Assembly (NCBI GenBank): GCA_045540055.1
Contig: JAZQGO010000014.1
Span: 1-64,000 of the forward strand
Reading direction: 5' to 3'
Source of the DNA: SIG565 sp045540055
Lineage (GTDB): Bacteria; Bacillota; Clostridia; Oscillospirales; Acutalibacteraceae
Length of the DNA: 64,000 nt
The translations under genes and the position numbers were made by a program. Under the pieces are notes generated by a model, which saw only the letters and a list, made by a program, of their open reading frames with translations, was not told where the DNA came from and searched no databases. Position 1 is the stretch's first letter. Each line of letters starts with the position of its first letter. Below are positions 51,014 to 61,139 of the stretch, piece by piece.

Positions 51014-53284
51014 TTATTTATAGGAAATAACAAAATCTTTTTTATAGGTTACGTCAATTTTTGAAATAACCTTATCGCAGTTATCGATAATAATATCAAC
51101 AATTTTATCTTCAATATTTTTTCTTATCTTCTTGCGAAGCTCACGCGCACCCGATTTAGCACCGACAGAAGATTCAGCTAAATATTCGCAAACCGATTTA
51201 TCATATGACATATTGATATTCTTTTCACTCATAACCGCCTTTAACTCCTCCAACATAAGCGCAGAAATCTTTACAAGACTTTCTTCGCTTAAAGGTGAAA
51301 AGACGACTATTTCATCGATTCTCGCTAAAAATTCAGGGCGTAAAAACTCACTGAGTGCTTTCATAGCCTTATCCTTAGAAACGTCGGCTGCACTCTTGGC
51401 AAAACCAACGGCACCTCCCTGTTTGTCACTGCCTGCGTTGGAGGTCATAACGATGATGGTATTTTCAAAATTAACCACTCTACCCTGCGCATCTGTAACA
51501 CGACCGTCGTCGAAAATCTGTAACAGAATATTAAGAACATCGGGATGCGCTTTCTCGATTTCATCAAGCAGAATAACCGAATACGGCTTGCGCCTTACCT
51601 TCTCGGTCAACTGACCCGCTTCATCATAACCGACATATCCGGGAGGCGCACCAATTAAGCGAGAAACCGAATGTTTTTCCATAAACTCGGACATATCAAG
51701 TCTAATCATGGTTTCGGGGGTTGAGAAAAGCTGTTCGGATAATACCTTAACAAGCTCGGTTTTACCAACACCCGTAGGGCCTACAAATATAAATGATGCA
51801 GGTCTGCGATGTGCCGTTGTCTGAACACGTGAGCGCCTTACCGCCGCAGCAACACCGTGTGCCGCCTCATCCTGACCGATGATACGTTTCTTAATTTCGG
51901 CTTCAAGGCAGGCGAGCTTTTTAAGGTCACTCTCCTGAATTTTCGCGGCAGGAATACCCGTCCAAAGCTCAATAACCGTTGCTACATCCATATCGGTTAC
52001 TACCCTGTTTGATGCAGGCTCATAGAGTGATGCGGCATCGTTTTTATACTTTTCAAGTGCAGCCTTACGATTTGCCAGCTTTTCATAATCGGGGTTATCC
52101 AATTCAGCCTCTAAAGACTCAATTTCAATTGTCGTCTCTTTGATTTTCTTATTTACCGCATACAGCTCGTCAACAGCCTTGTTTGCAAGGCTGGCACACG
52201 CACAGGCCTCATCAAGAAGGTCGATTGCCTTATCGGGTAAAAATCTATCATTAACATAGCGCTCTGATAAATGAACAATTCGTCTTACCAAATCGTCAGA
52301 AACAGTTACATTATGGAAGCCTTCGTAATAGCCCTTGACACCTAAAAGAATATTTTCGGCATCTGTGAGTGAAGGCTCCTCTACGGTAATTGGCTGAAAA
52401 CGTCGCTCAAGTGCGGCATCCTTTTCAATATACTTACGATATTCCTTAAAGGTGGTTGCGCCGATAACCTGAATTTCACCACGCGACAAGGCGGGTTTAA
52501 GTATATTTGCGGCATTCATTGAGCCTTCGGCAGAATCACCTGCACCGACTAAATTGTGAATTTCATCAATGAATAATATAATGTTGCCTTCATTTTTAAT
52601 TTCTTCAATAAGGCCCTTAACACGGCTTTCAAACTGACCACTGAACTGTGTACCTGCAACAAGTCCCGTTAAATCAAGCAAATAAATTTCCTTATCAAGA
52701 AGTCGTGCGGGTGCCTGAGAGTTAACTATCATCAAGGCAAGACCTTCTGCAATAGCAGTTTTACCGACGCCGGGCTCACCGATTAAGCAAGGGTTATTTT
52801 TAGAACGGCGTGACAAAATCTGAATTGCACGCGAAAGCTCATCATCGCGGCCTATTATGGCGTCAAGCTTACCTGTACGGGCTTTCTCGGTGAGATTAGT
52901 GCAATACTGATCAATAAAACGGCGTTTTTTCTTTTTCGGCGTATCCTTCTTTTCATCCGCCTTGTTATTATCGTCTACCTTATCATTTGCGGTAGTATCG
53001 CCAAAAAGGTTATTTAAAAACGGAAAAGTAGGTGCAGTACCGAGTGCGAAGGCATCCTCATCGTCCGACTCTTCATTAAGCGCCATAATGTCCATAAATT
53101 GCTCGCTCATCTGCTCGATATCTTCATCTGATATATTCATTTTTTTAAGCATATCGTCTATGGGCTTTATGCCTAACTCCTTAGCACATACAAGGCATAA
53201 GCCCTGTGGACCCGAATTTGCCTTTGCTGGATCCGAGATAAAGACCACAGCAGGTCTTTTGTTACACTTTGAACACAGTTTCAT
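51014..53284 (-). CDS. clpE: ClpE/ClpC-type AAA+ unfoldase
   Basis: A 756-residue Hsp100 ATPase that unfolds proteins for ClpP. An N-terminal zinc finger (Cys4, Cys7, Cys30, Cys33) of the ClpE kind replaces the long Clp_N repeats of ClpC. AAA domain 1 has GEPGVGKTA and IILFIDEIHNLVGAG; a short coiled middle region covers about 370-430. AAA domain 2 has VGPTGVGKTE, SVILLDEIEKAHPDVLN and a D2-small domain to the end. No CtsR gene or obvious CtsR site is seen; it is the last gene of a long run and follows cvpA by 24 bases. Confidence 0.9.
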   Translation of the reverse strand: MKLCSKCNKRPAVVFISDPAKANSGPQGLCLVCAKELGIKPIDDMLKKMNISDEDIEQMSEQFMDIMALNEESDDEDAFALGTAPTFPFLNNLFGDTTANDKVDDNNKADEKKDTPKKKKRRFIDQYCTNLTEKARTGKLDAIIGRDDELSRAIQILSRRSKNNPCLIGEPGVGKTAIAEGLALMIVNSQAPARLLDKEIYLLDLTGLVAGTQFSGQFESRVKGLIEEIKNEGNIILFIDEIHNLVGAGDSAEGSMNAANILKPALSRGEIQVIGATTFKEYRKYIEKDAALERRFQPITVEEPSLTDAENILLGVKGYYEGFHNVTVSDDLVRRIVHLSERYVNDRFLPDKAIDLLDEACACASLANKAVDELYAVNKKIKETTIEIESLEAELDNPDYEKLANRKAALEKYKNDAASLYEPASNRVVTDMDVATVIELWTGIPAAKIQESDLKKLACLEAEIKKRIIGQDEAAHGVAAAVRRSRVQTTAHRRPASFIFVGPTGVGKTELVKVLSEQLFSTPETMIRLDMSEFMEKHSVSRLIGAPPGYVGYDEAGQLTEKVRRKPYSVILLDEIEKAHPDVLNILLQIFDDGRVTDAQGRVVNFENTIIVMTSNAGSDKQGGAVGFAKSAADVSKDKAMKALSEFLRPEFLARIDEIVVFSPLSEESLVKISALMLEELKAVMSEKNINMSYDKSVCEYLAESSVGAKSGARELRKKIRKNIEDKIVDIIIDNCDKVISKIDVTYKKDFVISYK

Positions 53285-53308
53285 TTTAGAACTAAATCTC
53301 CTTTAAAC

Positions 53309-53995
53309 TTAGAAAATACCCGGTAAAAAGCTGAGTATCGCATTGTATAATTTGGCCTCACTGACCGCCGTGTTTGTAAAAAATAAAAATCCACCGGTCA
53401 ATGAAATCAAAAACGAGGTTAACAGAATAAATATTATAGCATAAATTGCGCCATTTACAAGACCTAAAATTCCACCAAGAAATCTATTCAGCTTGCCTAC
53501 TATGCTAAATGAGAAAATTTTATCCAACAGTTTAGTTATTAGCTTAGCCGCAAAAGAGAAAACCACAAAGAGTATCAGTGATGTTATAACCTTGACAAAG
53601 GATACTGCAATCGGCTTTACGGCATCTTCGCTTACCCTAACCGCAACTGAATGCGCCGTATCGACATCGGCAACACTTATTTCAAAATCCGACTGTTTAG
53701 CACCGTTACTGTTTCTTATAAAGGCAGGCAAAGCTTGCCAAATGCTTTTTGAAAGGCCTTCTTCTGTTTCATTTATACCCTCGGTGATTGCTTTTTCAAT
53801 AGAAGTTACAACACCGGGCTCAACGGCCTTTTCATAAACATAATCAGCAATGGGAGCGCTTAGTGACATTGACGCGAATATCGCAACAAGAAAGACTACA
53901 ATCACAGACACCGATTTAACAAAGCCTTTTTTAGCAGTAATAATAATTGATAAAACAAAAATTGCAACAATAATTAAATCAAGAATTAAAGCCAC
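53309..53995 (-). CDS. CvpA-family membrane protein
   Basis: A 228-residue protein with four predicted helices (about 1-20, 25-45, 135-160, 175-205). Homologues are named after colicin V production but act broadly in the envelope; here the exact role is unknown. A glycine-rich GKLNRFLGGILGLVNGAIYAI block is typical of the family. It lies between DUF5711 and clpE. Confidence 0.85.
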   Translation of the reverse strand: MALILDLIIVAIFVLSIIITAKKGFVKSVSVIVVFLVAIFASMSLSAPIADYVYEKAVEPGVVTSIEKAITEGINETEEGLSKSIWQALPAFIRNSNGAKQSDFEISVADVDTAHSVAVRVSEDAVKPIAVSFVKVITSLILFVVFSFAAKLITKLLDKIFSFSIVGKLNRFLGGILGLVNGAIYAIIFILLTSFLISLTGGFLFFTNTAVSEAKLYNAILSFLPGIF

Positions 53996-54005
53996 ACGAT
54001 TACTC

Positions 54006-55316
54006 CTATTCTAAATAAATTTTATCGGCAGAATTATCGGTTAATGCTACGGCATTATGATGTGATATCGGCATAATCCTGACAACACCAAATGTGCATT
54101 CGCCCTCAGCAACTGACTCACCGTCCACCGAATATAAATATATTGTTTTGTCGCTTAAAATATAAATGTATTCTCCCTTAAAAGCAACATCGGTAATTTC
54201 ACAGTTTATATCAAACTCTGAAATTTTTTCACCCTTATTATTGAATATATAGGCGGTATTGCTACCTTTATTACTGTTATGGCCCGCAATTAAAAGCGTG
54301 TGCCTTGAAGTAGTACGGCTATAAATTAAATCTTTTTCGGTATCAAAGGCTATATTTTCAAAGGAATTCCATCTGAAGAACTCAATTTTATTTTCAAATA
54401 CTGCGTAAAATGTTCTTAAATTATCAGAATCTACATTAAGCAAAACTTTATTTTCAAAGGTTTTTGAAAATATGGGAGTAGCAGAATTATTATCAACCTC
54501 GAGTACAACAAGCTTTGAAACATAGGTTCCTTTTTGAGCGTTAATTGCTGATAGAACCAATTTATTACCGTTATCAGAAAGTAAAATATCGTTAATGATA
54601 TAATTTGCGCAGAACCACTCAAATATTTTTTTACCCTTTTTATTATATACAGCAACCTCAGATGAATACCCGTCTGATTGTGTAGCTATGGCAAATGTAC
54701 CATCACGAGCAATAGCCGCAGTTAAAATATCATTTTCGGTTTCTGCCCCAAATAATTTCTTCTCAAAATTATATACTGAATATTCCTTTCCGCCCTGTGT
54801 GAAAATCATAAATCGTGCATCAGAGATTGCGACCAAGGGGCGCTCATAACCGTGCTGATAATTAAAGACCGATTTACCGGTTTTTTGATTATAACCGCTT
54901 ACATGCGTTGGTGTGACGGTGATAAAAACATTATTCATTTGTACCGAATTTATAAGCGAGCCGCCTGTAATTGCTGAAGGATAGCCACCTTCAGAGCCCG
55001 TAGAGGCGACCGCATTTTGTAAAAATTCAAATATACCGGTCGGCAGACTGACCGAAGTAATAACAACAGCTGCAATTGCTAAGACAACCAGAGATAATAT
55101 CACCTGTCTACGTCTTTTATTGCGTAGCTTATTACCTCTGATAATACGCACCTTTTTCGGCGTTGGCTTATTATCGACGCCTTTATTTTCCTTCTGGGTG
55201 GTTTCCTTTTCTTTATTCGCGCGGGTGTTCTTTGGCACCATCTTAATATCGTCGGTGTATGTATTTTTAATATTCTTTTTTGCTTTTTTAACCTTTTTCT
55301 TTTTATATTCCGGCAT
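54006..55316 (-). CDS. DUF5711 family protein, membrane-anchored beta-propeller-like
   Basis: A 436-residue protein. A very basic cytoplasmic tail (1-67, many Lys/Arg) precedes one membrane helix (about 70-92). The extracytoplasmic part has repeated beta-rich blocks (VSGYNQKTGKSVF, VAVYNKKGKKIF, AYIFNNKGEKISEF, IYLYSVDGESVAE), as in WD40/PQQ-like propellers. This matches DUF5711, uncharacterised. It probably acts as an envelope scaffold or sensor (inference). Confidence 0.8.
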   Translation of the reverse strand: MPEYKKKKVKKAKKNIKNTYTDDIKMVPKNTRANKEKETTQKENKGVDNKPTPKKVRIIRGNKLRNKRRRQVILSLVVLAIAAVVITSVSLPTGIFEFLQNAVASTGSEGGYPSAITGGSLINSVQMNNVFITVTPTHVSGYNQKTGKSVFNYQHGYERPLVAISDARFMIFTQGGKEYSVYNFEKKLFGAETENDILTAAIARDGTFAIATQSDGYSSEVAVYNKKGKKIFEWFCANYIINDILLSDNGNKLVLSAINAQKGTYVSKLVVLEVDNNSATPIFSKTFENKVLLNVDSDNLRTFYAVFENKIEFFRWNSFENIAFDTEKDLIYSRTTSRHTLLIAGHNSNKGSNTAYIFNNKGEKISEFDINCEITDVAFKGEYIYILSDKTIYLYSVDGESVAEGECTFGVVRIMPISHHNAVALTDNSADKIYLE

Positions 55317-55330
55317 CGAAATTGACCTCT

Positions 55331-56065
55331 TTAATAAAATACTCTGTTAAGATAAAGTGCGTGCGGCGGAAGTGTAGCGCCTGCTCTTTCACGCCGTTTG
55401 GAGTTTATAATTTCAACTACTTCGTCATTGCTGATTTTTCCTTTAGACACGTCAAGCGCCGTGCCCGCAATTATTCTCACCATATTATACAAAAAGCCGT
55501 CAGCAGTAATTTTAAGGCAGAGAATGTCACCCTGACGCTCAACCTCACACGAGGACACCGTCCTTACGGTATCTTGAACGGTGCGTTTGCTTGAAGAAAA
55601 GCCGCAAAAATCATATTTGCCGATAATTTGCTTACAAAACTCAGACATTAGTTCATCATTAAGCTTATTCGGCACAGACAGTACATACTTTTTCAAGAAC
55701 GGATTAGGAGTTTCACCGTCATAAAACTTATAAATATATTCCTTACCCTTGGCGCTGTATCTTGCGTGAAAATCGTCAGATACCTTCGTACAGTCAAGTA
55801 CGGCTATATCATCGGGTAAGACGGCGTTAAGGCCCTTGATAAATGCCGAAACAGGCAGCACGTGCTCAACATCAAAATGGCAGTAAAACTCGTTAGCATG
55901 CACGCCTGCATCGGTTCGGCTACAGCCTGTAACACCGACATTTTCCTTGGTCAACGTCCCCAGTTTTTCACACAGCACCTGCTGAACGGTTATACCGTTA
56001 GGTTGAACCTGCCAACCGTGATATGCCGTACCGTCATATGAAATTTTTAGCAAAAATCTACTCAT
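55331..56065 (-). CDS. truA: tRNA pseudouridine synthase A
   Basis: A 244-residue enzyme that isomerises uridines 38-40 of tRNA anticodon arms. Catalytic Asp52 is in GCSRTDAGVHA; KISYDGTAYHGWQVQPNGITVQ and FLYNMVRIIAGT are conserved. It follows ecfT by 12 bases, the order common in Firmicutes (ecfA1-ecfA2-ecfT-truA). Confidence 0.96.
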   Translation of the reverse strand: MSRFLLKISYDGTAYHGWQVQPNGITVQQVLCEKLGTLTKENVGVTGCSRTDAGVHANEFYCHFDVEHVLPVSAFIKGLNAVLPDDIAVLDCTKVSDDFHARYSAKGKEYIYKFYDGETPNPFLKKYVLSVPNKLNDELMSEFCKQIIGKYDFCGFSSSKRTVQDTVRTVSSCEVERQGDILCLKITADGFLYNMVRIIAGTALDVSKGKISNDEVVEIINSKRRERAGATLPPHALYLNRVFY

Positions 56066-56077
56066 ATTTCACCAAAA

Positions 56078-56896
56078 TTAATATAATAAATTAAGAGTAA
56101 TTACAGCACCACAAACAACAGTTACTGCTGAAGCACTGATAATATCGTACGCTCTGACCTTTAACTGCTTCATAGAGGTTTTATTTTTACCGCCGTTATA
56201 ACAGCGACTCTCCATCGCCTCGGCTAAATCGTATGCTCGCCGCACCGAAGAAATCAAAAGCGGTATAAGAATCGGTATAATTGCCTTAATTCGCTGCATA
56301 AGCTTTCCACTTTCAAAATCAGCACCCCTGGCTTTTTGGGCATTGATGATTTTCTCGGTTTCTTCAACCAGTGTGGGAATAAAGCGAAGTGCAATGGTCA
56401 TCATCATTGACATAGTGTGAACAGCGCCGTAAAGACCGATAAATCTGAGCGGCGAAAGCAGTCTTTCAATAGCAGTTGTCAAATCGTTGGGTGTGGTCGT
56501 ATAGGTAAGCGACGCGCTGATAATTATTAAAAGAACCACCCTTAGTGACATAAATACCGAACGACTTATGCCGCCAACCGTAATTCTTATAACCCAAAAC
56601 TCAAGCAATACAGTACCGTCGGTTACATACAGTAAATTAAGTAGCATCGTAAAAATCAATATAGGTAAAATTACCTTTAAGTTTTTTAAATACAGCGATA
56701 CAGGTACTCTTGAAATTAACATAACCGACAAAACAAATGCAACTATCAAGCCTAAGGCGGCAAAATTATCCGCGATAAAAATAAACACCAGAATCGCTAT
56801 AAGTAAAATAATTTTAAATCTCGGGTCGAGTCTGTGAATTAGACTGTTTACAGGATAAAACTGTCCTATAGTTAAATCTTTAATCATTTTTGCCAC
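56078..56896 (-). CDS. ecfT: energy-coupling factor transporter transmembrane protein EcfT
   Basis: A 272-residue membrane scaffold of group II ECF vitamin transporters, with about six helices. The conserved coupling-helix motifs are AQKARGADFESGK and AMESRCYNGGKNKTSM (two A-R-G-type motifs that contact the ATPases). It overlaps ecfA2 by 13 bases. The substrate-binding S components are encoded elsewhere. Confidence 0.94.
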   Translation of the reverse strand: MAKMIKDLTIGQFYPVNSLIHRLDPRFKIILLIAILVFIFIADNFAALGLIVAFVLSVMLISRVPVSLYLKNLKVILPILIFTMLLNLLYVTDGTVLLEFWVIRITVGGISRSVFMSLRVVLLIIISASLTYTTTPNDLTTAIERLLSPLRFIGLYGAVHTMSMMMTIALRFIPTLVEETEKIINAQKARGADFESGKLMQRIKAIIPILIPLLISSVRRAYDLAEAMESRCYNGGKNKTSMKQLKVRAYDIISASAVTVVCGAVITLNLLY

Positions 56897-57747
56897 CCCC
56901 CCTGCTTCAAGGCGACAAGAAGCTCTACTGCTTCTTTAACAGTTATTACATTATCGGGCAATTTAAAGCCTTTCTTTCTTAAAAGGTCGAAAACAGATGT
57001 AACCTGCGGTGCCGAAAGACCTATGTCTTCAAGCTCGGCCTTTCTGGCAAAAATTTCCTTAGGTGTGCCGTACATCGCCACCTTACCTTCATTCATAACG
57101 AGAATTTTATCGGCCAATGCCGCCATATCCTCCATAGAATGCGAAACAATAATAACCGTTGCATTATATTTATCACGGTAGTTTTTAATAATATCGGTGA
57201 CTGTCTGCCTACCGCTTGGGTCAAGCCCTGCCGTCGGCTCATCAAAGGCAATAATTTCGGGTTTCATCGCAAGAACACCTGCAATCGCCACCCTGCGCTT
57301 CTCACCGCCCGACAGGTCAAAGGGTGACTTTTCAAGGTAATCACGACTCAGTCCTACCGCCGTAATGGTTTCATTAACTGTTTTTTCTATATCATATGCG
57401 CTCATTCCCATATTTTTAGGACCAAAAGCGACATCGTCATAAACCGTTTCATCAAACAGCTGATATTCGGGATATTGAAAAACAAGACCAACCCTAAAGC
57501 GATATTTTTTTATCTGCTTAGGTTGAGCCCAAATATCATTTCCGTCTATATAAATTTGTCCGTCATCAGGCTTTAGCAGTCCGTTAAGGTGCTGAATTAA
57601 GGTAGATTTACCCGAACCCGTATGCCCGATTATGCCTATAATCTCGCCCTTTTCGGCAGTAAAACTCACATTTGATACTGCATCTCTCGAATATGATGTC
57701 TTTTGATTATAGGTGTGTCTTAAATTTTCAACACGCAAAAAAGACAC
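56884..57747 (-). CDS. ecfA2: energy-coupling factor ATPase 2
   Basis: A 287-residue ABC ATPase of the CbiO2 type. Walker A GHTGSGKST (40-48), Q-loop FQYPEYQLFDETV, signature LSGGEKRRVA and Walker B IIAFDEPTAGLDP are intact. The start is GTG 57747 with TTGGAGG seven bases upstream. It pairs with EcfA1 as a heterodimer. Confidence 0.94.
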   Translation of the reverse strand: MSFLRVENLRHTYNQKTSYSRDAVSNVSFTAEKGEIIGIIGHTGSGKSTLIQHLNGLLKPDDGQIYIDGNDIWAQPKQIKKYRFRVGLVFQYPEYQLFDETVYDDVAFGPKNMGMSAYDIEKTVNETITAVGLSRDYLEKSPFDLSGGEKRRVAIAGVLAMKPEIIAFDEPTAGLDPSGRQTVTDIIKNYRDKYNATVIIVSHSMEDMAALADKILVMNEGKVAMYGTPKEIFARKAELEDIGLSAPQVTSVFDLLRKKGFKLPDNVITVKEAVELLVALKQGGWQK

Positions 57748-57761
57748 TTTGCTTCCTCCAA

Positions 57762-58598
57762 TTAAAATAACTTAGCTATTGTTTCGGCCGTTTCTTCGAC
57801 CGATATAATTCCTCTTGAAATATCAAAACCATTTTTCGATAATTCAAAAAGCAGTTCTGTGGTTTGCGGTACATCAAGTCCACATTTCTTTAAAAATTCA
57901 ACCTTTGAAAAAATTTCCTCAGGTCTGCCGTCATCAACAATTTTGCCGTCGTCCATAACCAGAACTCTGTCGGCGTGCTCTGCCTCATTCATAAAGTGGG
58001 TTATGAGCACAACGGTTATACCTTGCTCTTTATTGAGCTTAAGAATGGTATCGATTACCTCTTGTCTGCCGCTTGGGTCAAGCATTGCGGTCGGTTCGTC
58101 TAGAACGATGCATTCGGGTTGCATGGCAATAACACCTGCAATGGCGACACGCTGCTTCTGACCGCCCGAAAGTCTGCTTGGTGACGAGTCTTTATGCTCG
58201 TACATACCGACACTTATTAATGACGAGTCAACTCGGCGCCGTATTTCATCCGGTTCAATGCCTAAATTTTCGGGGCCGAAGGCAACATCCTCTTCAACAA
58301 CCGATGACACAAGCTGATTATCGGGATTTTGAAATACCATACCGACCGTCTTTTTAATTTCAAACTCGTTGTTTTCGTCGGTTGTGAGCATACCGTTAAC
58401 CTTAACACTGCCGCCAGTTGGTCTGTACAGACCGTTTAAAAGCTTTGCCAATGTAGATTTACCCGAGCCGTTGTGGCCGAGAATTACGGTAAAACTGCCT
58501 CTTTTAATCTCTAAATTCAAATTTTCAATTACCGCCGAATAATTATCCTCATCCTCATACGAGTAAAAAAGACTATTAATTTCGATAATATTATCCAT
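57762..58598 (-). CDS. ecfA1: energy-coupling factor ATPase 1
   Basis: A 278-residue ABC ATPase of the CbiO1 type. Walker A GHNGSGKST, Q-loop FQNPDNQLVSSVV, signature LSGGQKQRVA and Walker B CIVLDEPTAMLDP are intact. The start is placed at ATG 58598 (MDNIIEINSLFYSYEDE); a codon at 58631 would add 11 residues from inside the upstream methyltransferase gene, which it overlaps by eight bases here. Confidence 0.93.
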   Translation of the reverse strand: MDNIIEINSLFYSYEDEDNYSAVIENLNLEIKRGSFTVILGHNGSGKSTLAKLLNGLYRPTGGSVKVNGMLTTDENNEFEIKKTVGMVFQNPDNQLVSSVVEEDVAFGPENLGIEPDEIRRRVDSSLISVGMYEHKDSSPSRLSGGQKQRVAIAGVIAMQPECIVLDEPTAMLDPSGRQEVIDTILKLNKEQGITVVLITHFMNEAEHADRVLVMDDGKIVDDGRPEEIFSKVEFLKKCGLDVPQTTELLFELSKNGFDISRGIISVEETAETIAKLF

Positions 58599-59466
58599 TG
58601 TTTTCACCAATCCAAACAGTAGTATTACCACACGGTAATACTATTGGCTTTTTTGTTACCTTAAGTCCGATTTCATCGGTAAAAATTTTGCCACCCTTAT
58701 CATTGGCTATATATAGCCTTGTAAGATAATTAAGAATGGTCGGTGACAAACCCGTTGTATAGGAATTAAGGAAAAAGAATAAAGCATTATCGCTTAACAG
58801 CTTACCTGTCTCACTTAAAAGCTCGGAAATTTGCTGTTCAAGCTTCCATACTTCACCGTTAGGTCCTCTGCCGTAGGACGGCGGGTCCATGATTATAGCA
58901 TCATATTTGTTGCCGCGACGAATCTCTCTTTTAACAAATTTAAGACAATCGTCAACGAGCCAGCGCACCTGTGAATCGGCAACACCCGAAACAGCGGCAT
59001 TCTCCCTTGCCCACTGTACCATACCCTTTGAGGCATCTACATGGGTTACCGACGCGCCCGCTTTAAGACAGGCAACCGTTGCGCCGCCCGTATAGGCAAA
59101 CATATTTAAAACCTTAATCGGCCTGTTGGCATTCTTAATTAAATCGGTTGCCAACCTCCAGTTTACCGCCTGCTCGGGAAAAAGTCCTGTATGCTTAAAC
59201 CCCATAGGCTTTAGACGAAACTCAAGATTATCATATTTAATATTCCAAATCTGTGGCACCTTTTTAATTTCCTGCCAATATCCACCGCCCGAATTTGAAC
59301 GGTGATAAACGGCGTGAGGAGTGTTCCATCGGCTATCCTGCTGAGGCTCGTCCCACATAACTGTCGGGTCGGGACGGACAAGGATAATGTCACCCCAGCG
59401 CTCAAGTCTTTGACCACCGGTAGCGTCTATCAATTCATAATCATTAAAATCTTCAACAAAACGCAT
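58591..59466 (-). CDS. class I SAM-dependent methyltransferase, probably rRNA-directed
   Basis: A 291-residue methyltransferase. A small N-terminal beta-rich part (1-90) precedes a Rossmann domain with SAM motif LNMFAYTGGATVACLKAGA (about 120-138) and the catalytic MDPPSYGRGPNG, an N/DPPY motif of base methylation. The layout resembles RlmI/RlmK-type 23S rRNA methyltransferases. Substrate base and site are not known. Confidence 0.85.
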   Translation of the reverse strand: MRFVEDFNDYELIDATGGQRLERWGDIILVRPDPTVMWDEPQQDSRWNTPHAVYHRSNSGGGYWQEIKKVPQIWNIKYDNLEFRLKPMGFKHTGLFPEQAVNWRLATDLIKNANRPIKVLNMFAYTGGATVACLKAGASVTHVDASKGMVQWARENAAVSGVADSQVRWLVDDCLKFVKREIRRGNKYDAIIMDPPSYGRGPNGEVWKLEQQISELLSETGKLLSDNALFFFLNSYTTGLSPTILNYLTRLYIANDKGGKIFTDEIGLKVTKKPIVLPCGNTTVWIGENNG

Positions 59467-59483
59467 AAATTATTCCTTTAAAA

Positions 59484-60527
59484 TTAACTGTTAAAAATAC
59501 TTTGCTGTGTGGCATTTTCACCTATGGCTATACCCAAATGGTCATATGCCAATTTAGTTACACATCGGCCACGCGAAGTGCGTGACAAAAAGCCTATCTG
59601 CATTAAATACGGCTCATATACGTCCTCAATAGTTATTGCCTCTTCACCCATTGCCGCCGCCAGAGTATCAAGACCTACAGGGCCGCCGCCGTAAACATTT
59701 ATAATGGTCGATAGCATTTTGCGATCAAACTCGTCGAGACCCAATTCATCAATTTCAAAACGGTTGAGCGCCGACTGAACAACCTGCTCGGTAATAACGC
59801 CGTCAAATTCAATCTGCGCTATATCTCTGACACGCTTCAGCAGACGGTTGGCAATACGCGGTGTGCCACGTGAACGTGACGCAATTTCAAGTGCGCCGTC
59901 ATGTTCAATTTCAATACCTAAAATGGAGGCAGAACGCGAAATGATACCTGCGAGCTGCTCGGGTGTGTAAAGCTCAAGACGCAGTAGTACACCAAAGCGA
60001 TCTCTCAGCGGAGCCGTAAGCTGACCCGAGCGGGTTGTAGCACCAACCAATGTGAAGTGCGGCAGGTCGAGTCTTATTGACCTTGCCGAAGGACCTTTAC
60101 CAATTATAATGTCAACCGAAAAATCCTCCATAGCGGGATAAAGTATTTCCTCAACACTGCGAGATAGACGGTGTATTTCATCAATAAATAAAACATCGCC
60201 TTCATTAAGGTTGGTTAAAATAGCAACCAAATCGCCCTGCTTTTCAATTGCAGGACCCGATGTCACTCGGCAATTTACCCCCATCTCTCTTGCTATAATA
60301 CCTGAAAGGGTTGTCTTACCGAGTCCCGGAGGGCCGTATAAAAGCACATGGTCAAGCGATTCGTGCCGCTGTAGCGCCGCTTTGATATAGATAGAAAGAT
60401 TTTCCTTAACCTTGTCCTGTCCGATATAGTCGTCAAGAGTTTTGGGTCTGAGTGACAGTTCTGTTTCAGAATCATCGGCAATATACTCAGGGGCTACAAT
60501 TCTGTTCTCAAAATCCATCTCATCCAT
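59484..60527 (-). CDS. ruvB: Holliday junction branch-migration ATPase RuvB
   Basis: A 347-residue AAA+ motor that drives branch migration with RuvA. Walker A is LLYGPPGLGKTTL, Walker B is LFIDEIHRL, sensor-1 is VGATTRSG, and the C-terminal winged helix has GGGPVGLDTLA and LSRTSRGR. It is complete and in the classic ruvCAB order. Confidence 0.97.
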   Translation of the reverse strand: MDEMDFENRIVAPEYIADDSETELSLRPKTLDDYIGQDKVKENLSIYIKAALQRHESLDHVLLYGPPGLGKTTLSGIIAREMGVNCRVTSGPAIEKQGDLVAILTNLNEGDVLFIDEIHRLSRSVEEILYPAMEDFSVDIIIGKGPSARSIRLDLPHFTLVGATTRSGQLTAPLRDRFGVLLRLELYTPEQLAGIISRSASILGIEIEHDGALEIASRSRGTPRIANRLLKRVRDIAQIEFDGVITEQVVQSALNRFEIDELGLDEFDRKMLSTIINVYGGGPVGLDTLAAAMGEEAITIEDVYEPYLMQIGFLSRTSRGRCVTKLAYDHLGIAIGENATQQSIFNS

Positions 60528-60533
60528 TGAAAT

Positions 60534-61139
60534 TTACACCTGCCTTGATAATTCTTTAAGCGATAATTTGATAAGCTCCTCGGTTGAAAGCGATTGATCA
60601 AATTTACCGACTGCTAAAGCCGCATCACTCTGTGAAAAGCCGAGCGCAACGAGCGCCGATACCGCTTCTTTTGTATTAGTCATGACGGTTGCATTACCTA
60701 CCGCGGCAATTTCAGCAGAGCCGCCAACCGTAAAGCTTGTACCGACCTTGTCCTTAAGCTCAAGCACAATTCTTTGCGCAAGCTTGTTACCAACGCCGGA
60801 CGCCGCAGTTAGCGACTTTGAATCGCCCGAAGCGATTAGAAGTAATATTCTGTCGGCCGTAAACTCAGATAACAGAGCAATGCCCATTTTAGGACCTACA
60901 CCGCTGACACCAAGTAGCAGCTTAAAGCACTCAATCTCCTCAAGTGAAAAGAAGCCGTATAAATCAATAGCATCCTCTTTGACCGACATAAAGGTATAAA
61001 TAAAAATGTCGGAATTGGTTTTTGGCAGTCTACCAACTGTATTTAGACTGACGTTGCATTTAAAACCAACGCCGCCACACTCAACGATTATATAATCCTT
61101 TTCGGAATAAATCAGCTTGCCGCGTAATGAAGAAATCAT
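60534..61139 (-). CDS. ruvA: Holliday junction-binding protein RuvA
   Basis: A 201-residue protein. The OB fold (1-65) opens MISSLRGKLI, helix-hairpin-helix motifs lie at about 70-130 (LLGVSGVGPKMGIALLSE, ASGVGNKLAQRIVLELKDK), and the RuvB-binding domain III ends the chain. The ATG overlaps the ruvC stop (TGATG). Confidence 0.97.
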   Translation of the reverse strand: MISSLRGKLIYSEKDYIIVECGGVGFKCNVSLNTVGRLPKTNSDIFIYTFMSVKEDAIDLYGFFSLEEIECFKLLLGVSGVGPKMGIALLSEFTADRILLLIASGDSKSLTAASGVGNKLAQRIVLELKDKVGTSFTVGGSAEIAAVGNATVMTNTKEAVSALVALGFSQSDAALAVGKFDQSLSTEELIKLSLKELSRQV